The notes under the pieces: generated by a model | Databases searched by the model: none | Told to the model about the DNA's origin: nothing | Seen by the model: only the letters and a program-made list of their open reading frames with translations | Source of the DNA: Apostichopus japonicus | Taxonomy: Eukaryota > Echinodermata > Holothuroidea > Aspidochirotida > Stichopodidae | Direction of reading: 5' to 3' | Assembly (NCBI RefSeq): GCF_037975245.1 | Contig: NC_092576.1 | Location: 446,501 to 510,500 of the forward strand | DNA: 64,000 bases | Program-made: the position numbers and the translations under genes | Shown here: positions 12,024 through 25,140 of the stretch, piece by piece | How positions within the stretch are numbered: position 1 is the stretch's first letter | Layout of the letters: each line of letters opens with the position of its first letter

Positions 12024-12405
12024 CAGTGGCGGAGCGTCCATACGGTCAGGGGGGCGGAATCCCCCCCCCCCTGACGGACTCAAATGGACTGCTGGCGCCT
12101 TTTTCAGCTCTTCACCACTTTTTAGTTATTCTGCATTATTGACTTTTTTATTGCGCTCTCATCTACTTATTGACATTTGTCACATTTTGTTGGTGTAATT
12201 TGGCGATGACACCCTATACTTCGTTTATCTGCAAATTAGCCAGGCCCTGAAAGGGTCATTTCCGGCGATCTAGGGAGTATCTTTACTCAAAAATTTTCTG
12301 TGCGCTACGCGCCAACCAGTGGTGGCGCTCCGCTTAGATAGTGTCGAAAGCGCCCCTACAGACCATTCTCGCCCCTCCTGACCAATACCCCTAGCTCCGC
12401 CACTG
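12024..12405. mobile_element. nested hAT element inside copy A, with 8-bp target duplication
   Basis: Begins CAGTGGCGGAGCGTCC and ends GCTCCGCCACTG. The exact 8-bp flanks ccgccgcg lie at 12016-12023 and 12406-12413. The same insertion with the same duplication is in copy B (18799-19178) and is missing from copy C, which dates it to after the C lineage split. Confidence 0.85.
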
Positions 12406-13095
12406 CCGCCGCGCCTCCTACGCCTATGTGTGTAGTGTTCGGTTGAAGGAAATATCTGCTATTTTTTTCATTTCCTTCAACCAAGTTTTATAATAGCCGT
12501 TATAACAGGTTTAATATTTGTACACCAATAAATTAACTGTGTCTGAATTTTCGAAAATATCTGACCAACATTCTGCATCACACTTCCCTCTACTCGTGCA
12601 ATTTTGACCGGTCTGTTAGGGGTTGAAGGAAGTTTTTCTATATTGGTTGTCCATAGATGAAATTTTGTACAACATTATGGGTATGTTTTCAAGTGAGTTT
12701 ATTCACGAGAAATGTGAATTTTCAAATTCTGAACAAATTTGGGGCTTAAAACCTTGAAAAGTGGGGCTGACGGGTATTGTGGGCCGCGACGTAGAATCAC
12801 CTACAAAAGCAAAGACCCACGGGAGATGCGATCAGGTCGAACATGACGTGTGCCGGGTTGACAATCTTCAAAAAGGTTATGGATGGAAAAAAAAAAGTAT
12901 TAGGAAATACTTGGTTCTCAGGCCAAAAGTGTACATCTGGTTGGTCATTTCAAGCCCGAGAAGTGCCGTTTCCGGTGATCTGGGGGGGTATCAAAACCAG
13001 AAATTTTCTTGTACGCTGCGCGCCAACCGATGGTGGCGCTCCGCTTAGATAGTAATTCGCGCCCCCCGGGTTTGAAAATCCTGGATACGCGCCTG

Positions 13096-15200
13096 ATATG
13101 TACCTGGGCAAAGGTTGTACCTGCGTGGCGTAAGACGTCATAGGGTCAGAGGTCAATCGTAAAAAAAACTAAAACAGCTGCTTTAGCGCATATTAAAATG
13201 ACAAACTGGCCAAACTCGTATCGATATTTTAGAACTCGAAGAAGTCCACATTGAATGATGTGTTCGTCTGTGGTAATGATGTCCCATACGCTGTGTGTGT
13301 CATACCTAACGGGGATGATTAAAGTGGGGGGGGGAGGGGTGCTCCACACTTCCATTATCAGTCGGAGGGTTTTGGCAAACTTGAAAGGTACTTATTTGCA
13401 CAACCTTACTTTAATACCTTATTAAAGACCCAGTGTATACATTAAATGCGCCTCGGAATGCACTATTTGATCTATTAACTTTTTTTTTAAATTTTCCTCT
13501 GGGGTGAAATCCAACATGGAAAACAAATCCAAAGACTACACAGCCATCCCCTCATTCGTAAAAATAAGTGGATCCGTCGGTCTACGCCTTGACCAATTAT
13601 CAGGCCTCTACCTAAGTCGGTGAGGGATAATTTTGAATGCGCCTTCTTCCTACCCTCCCCCCCCCCCCACACTGTACACCTCACTGATATTTAGATGTGT
13701 ATAAGAACATTGTTCCTCCCCCTCACGGTCTATTCACTAGATATATTTTCAAACGTTTTTTATTCATTTCACGTGATAATCTTTCATTAATTCCCAGCTA
13801 AAGCAGACGCGCTATTGTTAAAGGAAGGCTCTTTATGAATTCGAAAAGTAATAAAAAAGAGTTGAAAATTTACAAAAGTCACTGAAAACACATATGTTCG
13901 TTATATGAAGCAATGAATGGAGTTGAAGTGTAAGAATTGTCATGACTCTGAATAGAGATATTGGTAAATAGCGTACTTTACAGCAGATATATTAATGATA
14001 AAATGGATTGAAGCAAATCATTAATAAGAGAACTGACTTAGAGGTTTAATGACAATTTTTCAATGAGCATCCATTTTTGTTATCTTTGCACAATCACCTT
14101 CGTTCTTCAACAAATATCAGTATACCAATATAATGTAGATAACAATTGGTCCAAAAAGTGGTTATAAGCTTTGAAAATGCATGTATGTGAAATGACATGT
14201 AGTAATAAAGTAGTGCAATGAATATTTCCCCTAACACTGCAGTAACTGTGGATATATATCTCTATCGATAGCTTTGCCTATTGTTTCATTCTTCAGAAAT
14301 TTCATTTCATTATGCTAAAGTTTGTGCTATTTGCATATATTATGCCTACTGTTTTAGACTGTGGAGTATATTGTGGTGTTTCTTGTTATGAGTAACTTTC
14401 AGTTAATTGGTTATAATTATCAAGATATGATTAACCTTTCATTTAGGAAAGATGGTTAGCAAAACTACCTTCTTTGACGTCCAAGTTACGTTTTCAAAAA
14501 TTTCTGTATTAAAATATTCTTATAGAAATTAACCGAATTTTCAAAGAAAAACAAGCATTTATGAAAATAACCTATATATATTTAATATAGATAGGGAGGT
14601 GCCAACAATTTTAGAGATCTTGTTATGTTTAGATCTCCGCATTAAGTTAGTAACATTTTGTAGACCTCAGATATATACAGCGTGAAAAATACACTTAACT
14701 TGGTGCTGTTTCACTAATACAACAATGTAATTTTTTTGTCCTAATTAATAACCTACCACAAGCAATGTGCTGTACCTAGTTAATAGCCTCATTTAGCATA
14801 TGAGGTACATATATCGACTGAATAACAGAAAGTTACGCCCTACAAGACATGTTGCGAGTTCTGGTGCTAACATTGTTGATTAGGAATATAATTTTGTGTC
14901 TGGAAAGAATCACTTTGAAAATATTCAGCAGATAAAATGATTACCGACATAATACCTGCCCAAAGTACTAAAGACATACAGAGTGAGCTGGTACACTGAT
15001 TTTATATTTACTGTGATAGCTATGTCTATACTGAGACGAAAATTACTCTTTGCCCGCGGCAAGGCGCTTCATTTATTCATCATTGAAGACTTTCATGACA
15101 CGATACATCTGACATTGAACCTACTTTTCATGTTTTTATTGATCTCAATTGTGGGCAATAGATGGTACCGGCGAAGCGTCTGTTTTACAGAAGTGTCAAC
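13096..15200. other. spacer between inverted copies A and B, left part
   Basis: Mostly unique AT-rich DNA. At 13130-13360 there is a segment weakly resembling 16640-16870 (gaggtcaa, aaaacagc, aaaatgacaaa words). No gene is identified. Confidence 0.45.
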
Positions 15201-15203
15201 AGA

Positions 15204-15382
<179 letters not shown>

Positions 15383-15697
15383 ATGGATGGATGGATGGAT
15401 GGATGGATGGATGGATGGATGGATGGATGGATGGATGGATGGATGGATGGATGGATGGATGGATGGATGGATGGATGGATGGATGGATGGATGGATGGAT
15501 GGATGGATGGATGGATGGATGGATGGATGGATGGATGGATGGATGGATGGATGGATGGATGGATGGATGGATGGATGGATGGATGGATGGATGGATGGAT
15601 GGATGGATGGATGGATGGATGGATGGATGGATGGATGGATGGATGGATGGATGGATGGATGGATGGATGGATGGATGGATGGATGGATGGATGGATA
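15383..15697. repeat. (ATGG)n tetranucleotide microsatellite, about 79 units
   Basis: About 315 bp of uninterrupted ATGG units. All three frames are open, giving spurious WMDG repeats on plus and HPSI repeats on minus. The lack of interruptions implies recent expansion or homogenisation. Confidence 0.97.
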
Positions 15698-15706
15698 TAT
15701 TCATTA

Positions 15707-15746
<40 letters not shown>

Positions 15747-15763
15747 TTATTAATGAATATATC
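15694..15763. repeat. inverted arms around a (TA)n core
   Basis: gatatattcattaataaata is mirrored by tatttatttattaatgaata and tatc across about 30 bp of TA, with one TTAT insertion. It can form a cruciform. Imperfect TCTA-type repeats continue to about 15880. Confidence 0.8.
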
Positions 15764-15889
15764 TATCTATCTATCTATACATCTATCTATCTATATTTCT
15801 ATCTATCTATAATATATAATATTATATATAATAAAATATTATATATCTATTATATGTAATATATCGATAGAGATCGATATAGATAAATA

Positions 15890-18108
15890 AAACATGCCCA
15901 TAAAACGTTTGCCTACTGTGTTCCTGTCATACAATTAATGCAGATAATGATAGGCACAATTCTTTGCTGTTGATTAATAACACCGACAGTTCCGACTCTT
16001 TTTCGATCAACTGACGATGTGAAAGATGTAATGACCCTTTTTGAAAGGAAATTTAAATTTACATATCAATACAAGCTGCATATAAAGTATAATAAATATC
16101 CAAAAAGAACATGAAGACGTAGCATATGTTTTCTCTTCGTTACAGATAAGGCTTAACTCAAAAGGTCGCATGCACTCTGCGTTGACTTTATCTCGAGATG
16201 GATGACTATAGTTGTGTATTCCATCGACGAAGAAATGATGATCCTCATGATTTCATGGTAATCGCAACAGGAACAATAAACTTAGGCAGACCCTTCGAAA
16301 CTTTGAAGATATGAAACTACACAAACTGTTAAGGTTAAAGGTTATATTTTTCTTTCTGTTGTAGACACAGCTTTTTATTTTAGGCTCTTTGTATGTAGTA
16401 TCGATATATCGTTAGGAACAATCCATTAACACAAGTCGTTTTTTTTTTTATATATCCCTTTCCGAAGGCAAAGGGAATATATAAGATGGTGATGGCGTGT
16501 GTGTGGTTAGGTAGGACGCATAGCCCACCAAATTATCCCGTGATGTGCATTTCATACTGGTAAACTTCAAACATGGTCAAATGTGTGCGTAAATGCGTTT
16601 CGCAAATTATTCCTTACCTATTACGTAATCAGTTTAAACGTCAGACGTGTGAGGTCAAGAGTCATATAACCAAAACAGCACTCATCAAAATGACAAATAT
16701 AGCCAATACCCTCAAAATCGCGTAGATTATCAAATTCTGCAGGTCTCGTACCACAATCAATTGCCCCAGTATAACGTGCACCCTAAATTCGCTACTTTTC
16801 AAGACCGCAAATGCATAGATAAACGTTTGCAACTCAGGGACGTAGCCATGGGGGAGCAGTGGGAGCAACTGCTCCTTCCCTTTCAGTGTCGAAAAAGATG
16901 TTAAAAACGTTTTTTTTTTTTTATTTTTTTTTTTTATTGCATGGTATTTTGTCAGTGCTCTTTTGATCTTGAGTACTAGTCAGCTCCGTTAACTCGATTA
17001 TATGCACCCCACCTCATCTCATTGTGTCACCCTGTGCTACCCCTCATTTAAAGCAGAGCAATGGACCAAGCTTCAGTTCAGCGCCTCAAGGGGTAAAAGG
17101 TGGGCAACGATTTTGTTACAAATTTTCGTAAAAAATGTTTGACAGAGTACAATAACTCATCCACAGTATAAGGATGAGATAACATTAAGTTCAATCAACA
17201 TAAAATGTGCCAAAATCAGGGATTAACCAGACCTTAATATATCGATTGAGGTTAAATGTACAAAAAAATCTCTAAAGAACAAACACGGTTGTCACTCCTC
17301 GCGTTATTCTAAAACAAATTACAATTAAGTAGTCCCGAAAATAAACTATATGCGAACGACCTGGTTCGAATCCATTCAGGGGAATAATACGAGTGTGTAT
17401 AACTTCGTGGATTTTTCATAGCACAGCGTTACTGTAAACATCTTGCAGTAACATAGCACGGTATAACGGTACATCGATAGCATTGTATACGACTTCCATG
17501 GTTTGTATTAATCGACTAAGTAGTGCCAGCATATTGTTGGAAACCACTTATAAGGATTTTTTTTATGGAGCAATTTATGTAAGTATCAATATAGTAAACT
17601 AGGTCATATCCCAACGTAATATATTGTTTTAAGCAATACTAAAACTAACTCTGAACTCCAAAACCAAGGAATTAGTGAATTACGTATAAAAGAGTGATAC
17701 AAATCGCAATGCATCAAATTAAAGGTTAGGTTACATTGTCATAATTGTACTGGTCTGTTCCTTCAACTAGTAAATGTCTGCCGAGCTCTTCTTTACAGAT
17801 ATAATAATGGCATAAACGGGTTGTAACATTATTAGGCTCGGAGGAGAAAGTAAACCGGTCACTGCCAATTATGTTAAAGAACGGGAAGCCATAACAAATT
17901 CATACAAGGAGACTAATATCCCTGTTGGTGGATCGAAAAAGATTCTTTCGTCGCTTTATTCGAAAACTTGAGCAACCCAAGAAGGAGGGGGAGTGGAAGA
18001 AGGGAATGCATATAAACTATTGCAAACACTCATATACCTTTAAAATAAAAACAAATATGAAGTAATTCAATAGGGAATATCTTAGGGATATTTTGAAAAC
18101 ATATTCAC
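15890..18108. other. spacer between inverted copies A and B, right part
   Basis: Contains a short hairpin at 16449-16484 (ccctttccgaaggcaaaggg core), the repeat at 16838-17170, and otherwise unrecognised AT-rich DNA. Confidence 0.45.
16838..17170. repeat. dispersed repeat sharing its right part with 23520-23690 (inverted)
   Basis: The part at about 17005-17170 (tcattgtgtcaccctgtgct, aaagcagagcaatggaccaa, tgacagagtacaataactca) is present reverse-complemented at 23520-23690, directly outside element copy C. The left edge CAGGGACGTAGCCATGGGGG at 16838 looks like a hAT terminus. Confidence 0.65.
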
Positions 18109-20318
18109 CAGGCGCGTATCCAGGATTTTCAAACCCGGGGGGCGCGAATTACTATCTAAGCGGAGCGCCACCATCGGTTGGCGCGCAGCGTACAAGAAAA
18201 TTTCTTGTTTTGAAACCCCCCCAGATCACCGGAAACGGCACTTCTCGGGCTTGAAATGACCAACCAGATGTACACTTTTTGCCTGAGAACCAGGTATTTC
18301 CTAATACTTTTTTTTTTCCATCCATAACCTTTTTGAAGTTTGTCAACCCGGCACACATCATGTTCTACCTGATGGCATCTCCTGTGGGTCTTTGCTTTTG
18401 TAGGTGATTCTACGTCGCGGCCCACAATACCCGTCAGCCCCACTTTTCAAGGTTTTAAGCCCCATATTTGTTGAGAATTTGAAAATTCACATTTCTCGTG
18501 AATAAACTCACTTGAAAACATACCCATAATGTTGTACAAAATTTCATCTATGGACAACCAATATAGAAAAACTTCCTTCAACCCCTAACAGACCGGTCAA
18601 AATTGCACGAGTAGAGGGAAGTGTGATGCAGAATGTTGGTCAGAAATTTTCGAAAATTCAGACACAGTTAATTTATTGGTGTACAAACATTAAAACCTGT
18701 TATAACGGCTATTATAAAACTTTGTTGAAGGAAATGAAAAAATAGCAGATATTTCCTTCAACCGAACACTACACACATAGGCGTAGGAGGCGCGGCGGCA
18801 GTGGCGGAGCTAGGGGTATTGGTCAGGAGTGGCGAGAATGGTCTGTAGGAGCGCTTTCGACACTATCTAAGCGGAGCGCCACCACTGGTTGGCGCGTAGC
18901 GTACAGAAAATTTTTGAATAAAGATACTCCCTAGATCGCCGGAAATGACCCTTTCCGGGCCTGGCTAATTTGCAGATAAACGAAGAATAAGGTGTCATCG
19001 CCAAATTACACCAACAAAATGTGACAAATGTCAATAAGTAGATGAGAGCGCAATAAAAAAGTTAATAATCTAGAATAAGTAAAAAGTGGTAAAGAGCTGA
19101 AAAAGGCGCCAGCAGTCCATTTGAGTCCGTCAGGGGGGGGGGCATCCAGCCCCCGACCGTATGGACGCTCCGCCACTGCGCGGCGGGGGTGCAGCCCCTA
19201 ATTCGCCATTACTAATGTAAAAGAGAGTTTTGACGTAATTGGACCTCCATGCTTTTTATACATCTACATGAGACATGTCGTTGTTTACATTAGCATCCCG
19301 CGAAATACTGCGCAATTTGAACGGACCGTACGGTACATGATGGCATGCGATGTAATAACCGATGCTTGTCTATATGATATTGACATGAACACGTTGAACG
19401 CGCGCTTCGCGCGCGAAAATTTTTGGTCATTTTTTCAGGCAAGTCGGACAGTTTTGAGGCTTTTCATCCTGGAACGCCATTTTCATGCTCACTGATATGA
19501 TGTGATATCTGCTGTTTGCGTTACAAATTCGAACAGGCGCGTAGCGATGAATTTGCCAAGGGAGGGGCGAAGCCTGTAGGCAAATTATCTAAGCGTAGCG
19601 CCACCATAGGTTGGCGCGAAGCGTACAAGAAAATTTTGGCCGAAAATGCCTCCCAGATCGCTGGAAATGGCACTACCCAAGACCATTTGTTAGCGCGAAG
19701 CGTACAAGCAAATTTTGGCCGAAAATGTCTCCCAGATCGCTGGAAATGACACTTCCCAGGCCTTGTAAGTTGCCTCTAAGCATTTTCTATTTTGAAATTA
19801 CTTAGCGATATCATTTAAAAAAATGCTGAATGGGGGGGGGGGGGGCGGGCGGTCGCCCCCATCCCAAAATGCGTCATGTTCCCCGACGACACGGTCGAGT
19901 TCGAGACCAGCCACAGTTGGTTTCATAGCACAATTCTACACACGCGTTATGATAGACCATATATAGTACATATATAGATCATTAGTGAGAGAGGGAAATG
20001 GAAACGTCAAAAAATGGAGTTGTCGTTGTAAGGGGTAGGGTGAGTCACACTTTTACGAAATCATTGATCCGTCACTGGCTACCCTTCAGCGCTGTAATGA
20101 TGTCACTGTTCCTCTTTCTCTCCCCGGTGTCTTCGCGTTTTTCTTTTACTCCCTCCTTTTCTCCTTTTTCTCTTTTTCTTCTTTTTCTTTTCCCTTCCTT
20201 CCTCTCCTCCTCCTCTTTTTTCCCCTCTTTTTTCCTTTTTTCTTCTCTTTTTTTCTCTCCTCTTTTTCTTACCCGGGGGGCGCGCGCCCCCAACGCCCCC
20301 CCCCTGGATACGCACCTG
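18109..20318. mobile_element. hAT-like non-autonomous element, copy B (inverted relative to A)
   Basis: Bounded by CAGGCGCGTATCCAGG and (reverse complement) CAGGTGCGTATCC. It matches copy A along its length in the opposite orientation: 18150-18480 with 12730-13050, 18780-19000 with 12240-12430, 19800-20318 with 10974-11500. The internal small hAT MITE (left end CAGGCGCGTAGCGATG at 19534) carries an extra tandem duplication of about 75 bp in B (gcgtacaagaaaattttggc block repeated at about 19620 and 19700). The flanks do not give a clear 8-bp duplication. Confidence 0.82.
18799..19178. mobile_element. nested hAT element inside copy B, with 8-bp target duplication
   Basis: CAGTGGCGGAGCTAGGGG to CGCTCCGCCACTG, flanked by cgcggcgg at 18791-18798 and 19179-19186, the exact reverse complement of the duplication in copy A. 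The A and B insertions are therefore one ancestral event. Confidence 0.85.
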
Positions 20319-21522
20319 CATATAGCCTACCGAACAAATTGAAGTCCGTTTGTATTATATTTACAAAAATACCGTAATAGCCAAAATACATTTGGTTGTT
20401 GAACCCTTTTCCGCAACATATTGACCAACTTAGTCATTTGACCTCCTGTTATCCTGTAACCCTTGGACATTTTACAATCATTAATACACTGTAGATATCA
20501 TACTACAATAATATGTCGATCCGCCTGGAAAGTTAACCGTCGTTAAACAGTTCTAAATGGACCAACTACTGAAGTTACTTTCGTAGCATGTTTTCAGTCA
20601 TACATAATTCTTTTCGATGCTTGGATATTGAACAGACTGAAATAAACTACCGATGGGTAAAACGTCGCGAGGATTGCTGAGTTTAGTGGAGCACTATTCT
20701 AAAGTAATATCTCAAAATTAAAGTGGTCACATCGACAAAATATTCAATGTGCTAAGACAGCCCAAGACATCAGTTATCATATGATGGGAAGAGCATGTCA
20801 GTTGAAACAGCGACTTAGCCAGAAATTTGCGAGTGGGAGGGGGTGGGGAGAGTACATGCTGCGATTCATATGTGGAGAGGTGTAAGGGGAGGGATGTCCC
20901 CCTCCCCTTTGAGAAAGTTTTGAACAGTTGAAGGTCCTTAGATGCGATCTGGTGCAATGTTTTCCCAATTTCATCATTATCATATGATATTATTTTATCA
21001 CCAGATTTTGTTTCCTGTTTGAATTCTTTTACATGTTCGTTTACATATTATATCAGAAAGACAAACATAGTGCTCTTTTACAATTTTTCCAGTAAGAAGA
21101 TCCTTGTTTATTGTCCAATGTCTGGACTTTAATACATTTGACGAACTTAACTGATGGACAATACAAACTTTCATATTTTGTAGACAGCCAGATGTGCAGT
21201 GGCCTAAAAACAAATATCGTTATCGCAGTGTATTAGCAGTTCAATAATTACTTATAGGAAACGCGTATCACGTACGATTGCTAGCTTAGTTTCATAACAT
21301 GCTGTTTGTGCAACTACTTAAGACGAATCATAGAAAGGATGAGAACGCACGTTGTCGACGTCGTTGTGCATACGGTTCGTGACACTCCATCTGATGCGGT
21401 TAAGTAGGCTATTTGTATTTTTTTTACGCAGTGGCCAACTGTAGGCTTGTAATAGGCTATAGGCTAAATTTAGCTAATTGCATCTGCCAAACTAAGTAGC
21501 TGAATCAGTAGGCCTGAATGTT
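20319..21522. other. mostly unrecognised; hAT-derived fragment at about 20808-20960
   Basis: The fragment begins CAGCGACTTAGCCAG and contains gtgtaaggggaggg and tagatgcgatctggtgcaat, words shared with the hAT interiors at 28.35 and 30.38 kb. The rest is unassigned. Confidence 0.45.
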
Positions 21523-23508
21523 CAGGGGCGTATCCAGGATTTTTTAACTCAAGGGGGCGCGAATTACTATCTAAGCGGAGCGCTACCATCGGTTGGCGCG
21601 GAGCGTACAAGAAAATTTCTGGTTTTGATACCCCCCCCCCCCCAGATCACCGGAAATGGCACTTCTCGGGCTTGAAAATGACCGACCAGATGTACACTTT
21701 TGCCTGAGAACCAAGTATTTCCCAATATTTTTTTTTTTCATTCATAACCTTTTTGAAGATTGTCACCAGTCACATATCATGTTCGACCTCATTGCATGTC
21801 ATGTGGATCATTCATTGCTTTTGTATAAGTGATTCTACGTCACGGCCCACAATATCCGAAAGCCCAACTTTTCAAGGTTTTAAGCCCATTATTTGTTTAG
21901 AATTTGAAAATTCACATTTCTCGTGAATAAAATCACTTCAAAACAATTCATAATGTTGCACAAAATTCAATCTATGGAAAACCAATATAGAAAAACCTCC
22001 TTCAACCCCTAACAGACAGGTCAAAATTGCACTAGTAGAGGGAAGTATGATGAAGAATGTTGGTCAGGAAATTTTCGAAAATTCAGAGACAGTTAATTTA
22101 TTGGTGTACAAATATTAAAACCTCTTATAACGGCTATTATAAAACTTGGTTGAAGGAAATGAAAAATACCAGATATTTCCGATATCATATATTTCGAAAC
22201 CGAACACTACACACATAGGCGTAGGAGGCGGGGGCTGCAACTCCCCCCCCCCCCCCAACCAATTTTTTCCCCTGAAAATTCGGGCAGTATGCTGAGAATT
22301 TTTCGGGCACCTACTGAAATAAAAATAAATAGCAATAATGTAGGTTAAGGAAATGAAAAGTTTAAAAATTATCTCCTTGGTAATTAAAATGAAGTTCTAA
22401 GCTTGGCCGACTAATTCGCCATTACTACTCTAAAAGAGAGTTTTGACATAACTGGACCTGTATGCTTTTTCTCCATCTACATAAGACATTTCGTTGTTTA
22501 CATTAGCATCCGGCGGTGTACTGCGCAACTTTCACGGACCGTACGGCACACGATGCCATGCGATGTAATGACCGATGCTTGCTTATATGATATTGACATA
22601 GCTTCGCGAAAAATTTTGGTTATATTTTTCGGGAAAGTCGTTACAGCCCCCAAATCCAATTGGGCTCCTACGCCTTTGACTACACACATATACAGTTTTG
22701 AGGCTGTTCATCCTGGAACATGCATTTTCATGCTCACTGATATGATGTGATATCTGCTCTTTGCTTTACAAATTCGAACAGGCGTGTAGCGAGTAATTTG
22801 CCAAGGGAGGGGCGAAGCCTGTAGGCAAACTATCTAAGCGTAGCGCCACCATGTGTTGGCGCGAAGCGTACAAGAACATTTTGGCCGAAAATGCCTCCCA
22901 GATCGCTTGAAATGACACTTCCCAGGCCTTGTAAGTAGCATCTAATCATTGACTATTTTGAAATGACTAGCGATATCATACAGAAAAGTTGCTCAAGGGG
23001 GGGGGGGGGGCGGTCTCCCCCTTCCCGAAATGCGTCATGTTCCCCGACGACTCGGTCGAGTTCCAGACCAGCCACAGTTGGTTCCATAGCACAATTGTAC
23101 AATTGTTTAAGGCGTCCATACACACACACGCGTTATGATAGACCATTTATAGTATATATATAGATACATTAGTGAGAGAGGAAAAATGGAACGTCAAAAA
23201 TGGTGTTGTCGGTGTAAGGGATAGGGTGAGGCGCACGTCCCCTCCGTAATCCTCGATCTGTCACTGGCTACCCTGTGTATATAATAGGGATCAGCGCTGT
23301 ACTTATGACTGTTCCTCTTTCTCTTCCCGAGGTCTTGGCGTTTATCTTCTACTCCCTCTTTTACTCCTTTTTCTCTCTTTCTTCTTTTTCTTTTCCCTTC
23401 CTTCCTCTCCTTCCTCCTCTTTTCCCCCTTTTTTCTTCTCTTTTTTTCTCTCCTCTTTTCGTTCCCCGGGGGGCGCGCGCCCCCAACGCCCCCCTGGATA
23501 CGCGCCTG
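21523..23508. mobile_element. hAT-like non-autonomous element, copy C (lacks the nested insertion)
   Basis: Bounded by CAGGGGCGTATCCAGG and (reverse complement) CAGGCGCGTATCCAGG, in the orientation of B and more diverged. At about 22225, where A and B carry the nested element, it reads ggaggcgggggctgcaac, an uninterrupted site. It keeps the small hAT remnant (about 22780-22935) and the polypyrimidine tract (about 23310-23460). Confidence 0.8.
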
Positions 23509-23519
23509 GTAGTGTACTG

Positions 23520-23690
23520 TGGATGAGTTATTGTACTCTGTCAAACATTTTTTTACGAAAATTTGTAACAAAATCGTTACCCACCATGTACCCCTTGAGG
23601 CCCTGAACTGACGCTTGGTCCATTGCTCTGCTTTAAATGAGGGGTAGCATAGGGTAACACAATGAGATGAGGATGGACCATTTTTTAGGG
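23520..23690. repeat. inverted partner of repeat at 17005-17170
   Basis: Matches in reverse complement, for example tgagttattgtactctgtca and ttggtccattgctctgcttt. Confidence 0.7.
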
Positions 23691-23699
23691 GGTGGGGGT

Positions 23700-24784
23700 G
23701 TGGGCGCTCGCATGTGTGAGTAAAAGTGAAACGGTAAAATAGTTGAAAGTGGTGTACCCATGGGGAAGTAATGTAGTGACTATATTGTTTGAATACATAT
23801 TTATTTGTGCCTATATAACCATATTTTCTGATGAGATTTACAACTCCATGGATTTCCTACTTGTTTAATGTGTTTCATGAATAAACATAAGCTGGTCACT
23901 TGGTCAGCTCTTCTATTGTTGAAATATTATCCTGCAAATTGACCCCCCCCCCCCACAAAAAACAGTTATTAAATGATCGAGTAGATTTCTTGAGAAGTAA
24001 AAATCTTGTTTCATATCATGTTATAATATTTCATTACTTTATGGGTTCTTGTTTTATCCATATAGGGTCAATAAGTATGAAACATATTACAAAGGTTGTA
24101 CACAATTGATGGAGTTTGGTTTGATATAATCTTAAATTTTCAAATTATTATCAACCAAAAATCTTCCAAGCCAAATAAAGCTGTTCCTATGAACATGTTT
24201 TAGCCATTTAAATTTTCTCACAAATGTCCTCACCACCACATTTCCTATCCACAGTACATGTAACCTTAAAGTATATCTGGGTATAATGAACCAAATATGT
24301 GGACTGATTCCTCGTTTTAATACACAGATAAAAAAGCAAACGCCATGAGTACAGGGATATTTTGTAAAAAGAAAAGTGGTTTCACATTCAAAGTTACCGT
24401 TCAACTTATTTGGGTAATAACAAATTAAGGATAAAACTTCACATAACATAACATTTTGTTATTAGATAGATATAGGCTCTGCTGCTGTTATAATTAATTA
24501 ATACCTTATTGTGACAGTTTGTCTATGATATCACACATTAGGACGTCACATAAACACTGTCCCTAAAGGTGAACTTCACTTAGGGGGACATCACTTTAAA
24601 TTCACTCGACTTTATTAGCATATCGAACCCGAGTAGTATTTTTCCTTGTGATTTAATAGAAAACTGTTTGAATAAAACAGGTCTTAATGAAAACGAATCT
24701 ACATATATACTGTGGATTAAACTTGTACAAACGCTACATTAATTTTTGGTAATGATATCCGTTTATTTGCCTTCGGGGTTAATG
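23700..24784. other. no recognised feature
   Basis: AT-rich, with no splice-supported exon or repeat boundary that I can defend. Confidence 0.45.
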
Positions 24785-25140
24785 GAGAGTTAAACTGTTG
24801 AAGTGGAAGCCATCCGACGTGTTAGTTGTAATCAATAAGCCTTTGCGGGTTTCATTTGTGGACGCTTAAGCATCGTAAAAAAACGTGCCGATTATTAATT
24901 ATTATTATTATCATATAATTTGCCCCGTTAACCTTCACACTAAATCTTCAAAGTCGTGTTGTCTCCGTATAGAAGTTCTCAACAGTTAAACTCTACCCAT
25001 CACTGGCAGACAGATTGGCCATTCATAGATATATTCCCTCTGATGAATTGATATAATCCAGGCAATCCGTGACACTCATTGGTGGAGATAGAGACAGACA
25101 CCCTTAGAGTCTATGTACGCAGGACTGTGCTTATAACTGT
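24785..25140. repeat. dispersed repeat, left arm of a distant inverted pair
   Basis: Reverse-complement similarity to 29588-29912 along most of its length: ggagttaaactgttgaag, acactaaatcttcaaag, ccaggcaatcc, gagatagagacagacaccct. The arms are about 4.4 kb apart. Confidence 0.65.

Larger units (their letters stand above)
10974..13095. mobile_element. hAT-like non-autonomous element, copy A
   Basis: The terminal inverted repeats CAGGTGCGTATCC (left) and CAGGCGCGTATCC (right, reverse complement) bound about 2.1 kb. The interior has a G-rich then purine-rich stretch (about 11021-11190), remains of a smaller hAT MITE (about 11505-11679), a nested hAT insertion (12024-12405) and a 3' part with a 95-codon open frame and the words gcgccaacc and ggtggcgctccgcttagata. 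Copy B is nearly the same sequence inverted. CAGG ends match the hAT superfamily, and related elements in this window have exact 8-bp duplications, but A itself has no clear one. No transposase is present. Confidence 0.8.

Noticed and set aside
12761-13052. 95-codon frame repeated at 18156-18443
   Set aside because: It is the same non-coding 3' part of hAT copies A and B. Copy C does not keep it open.
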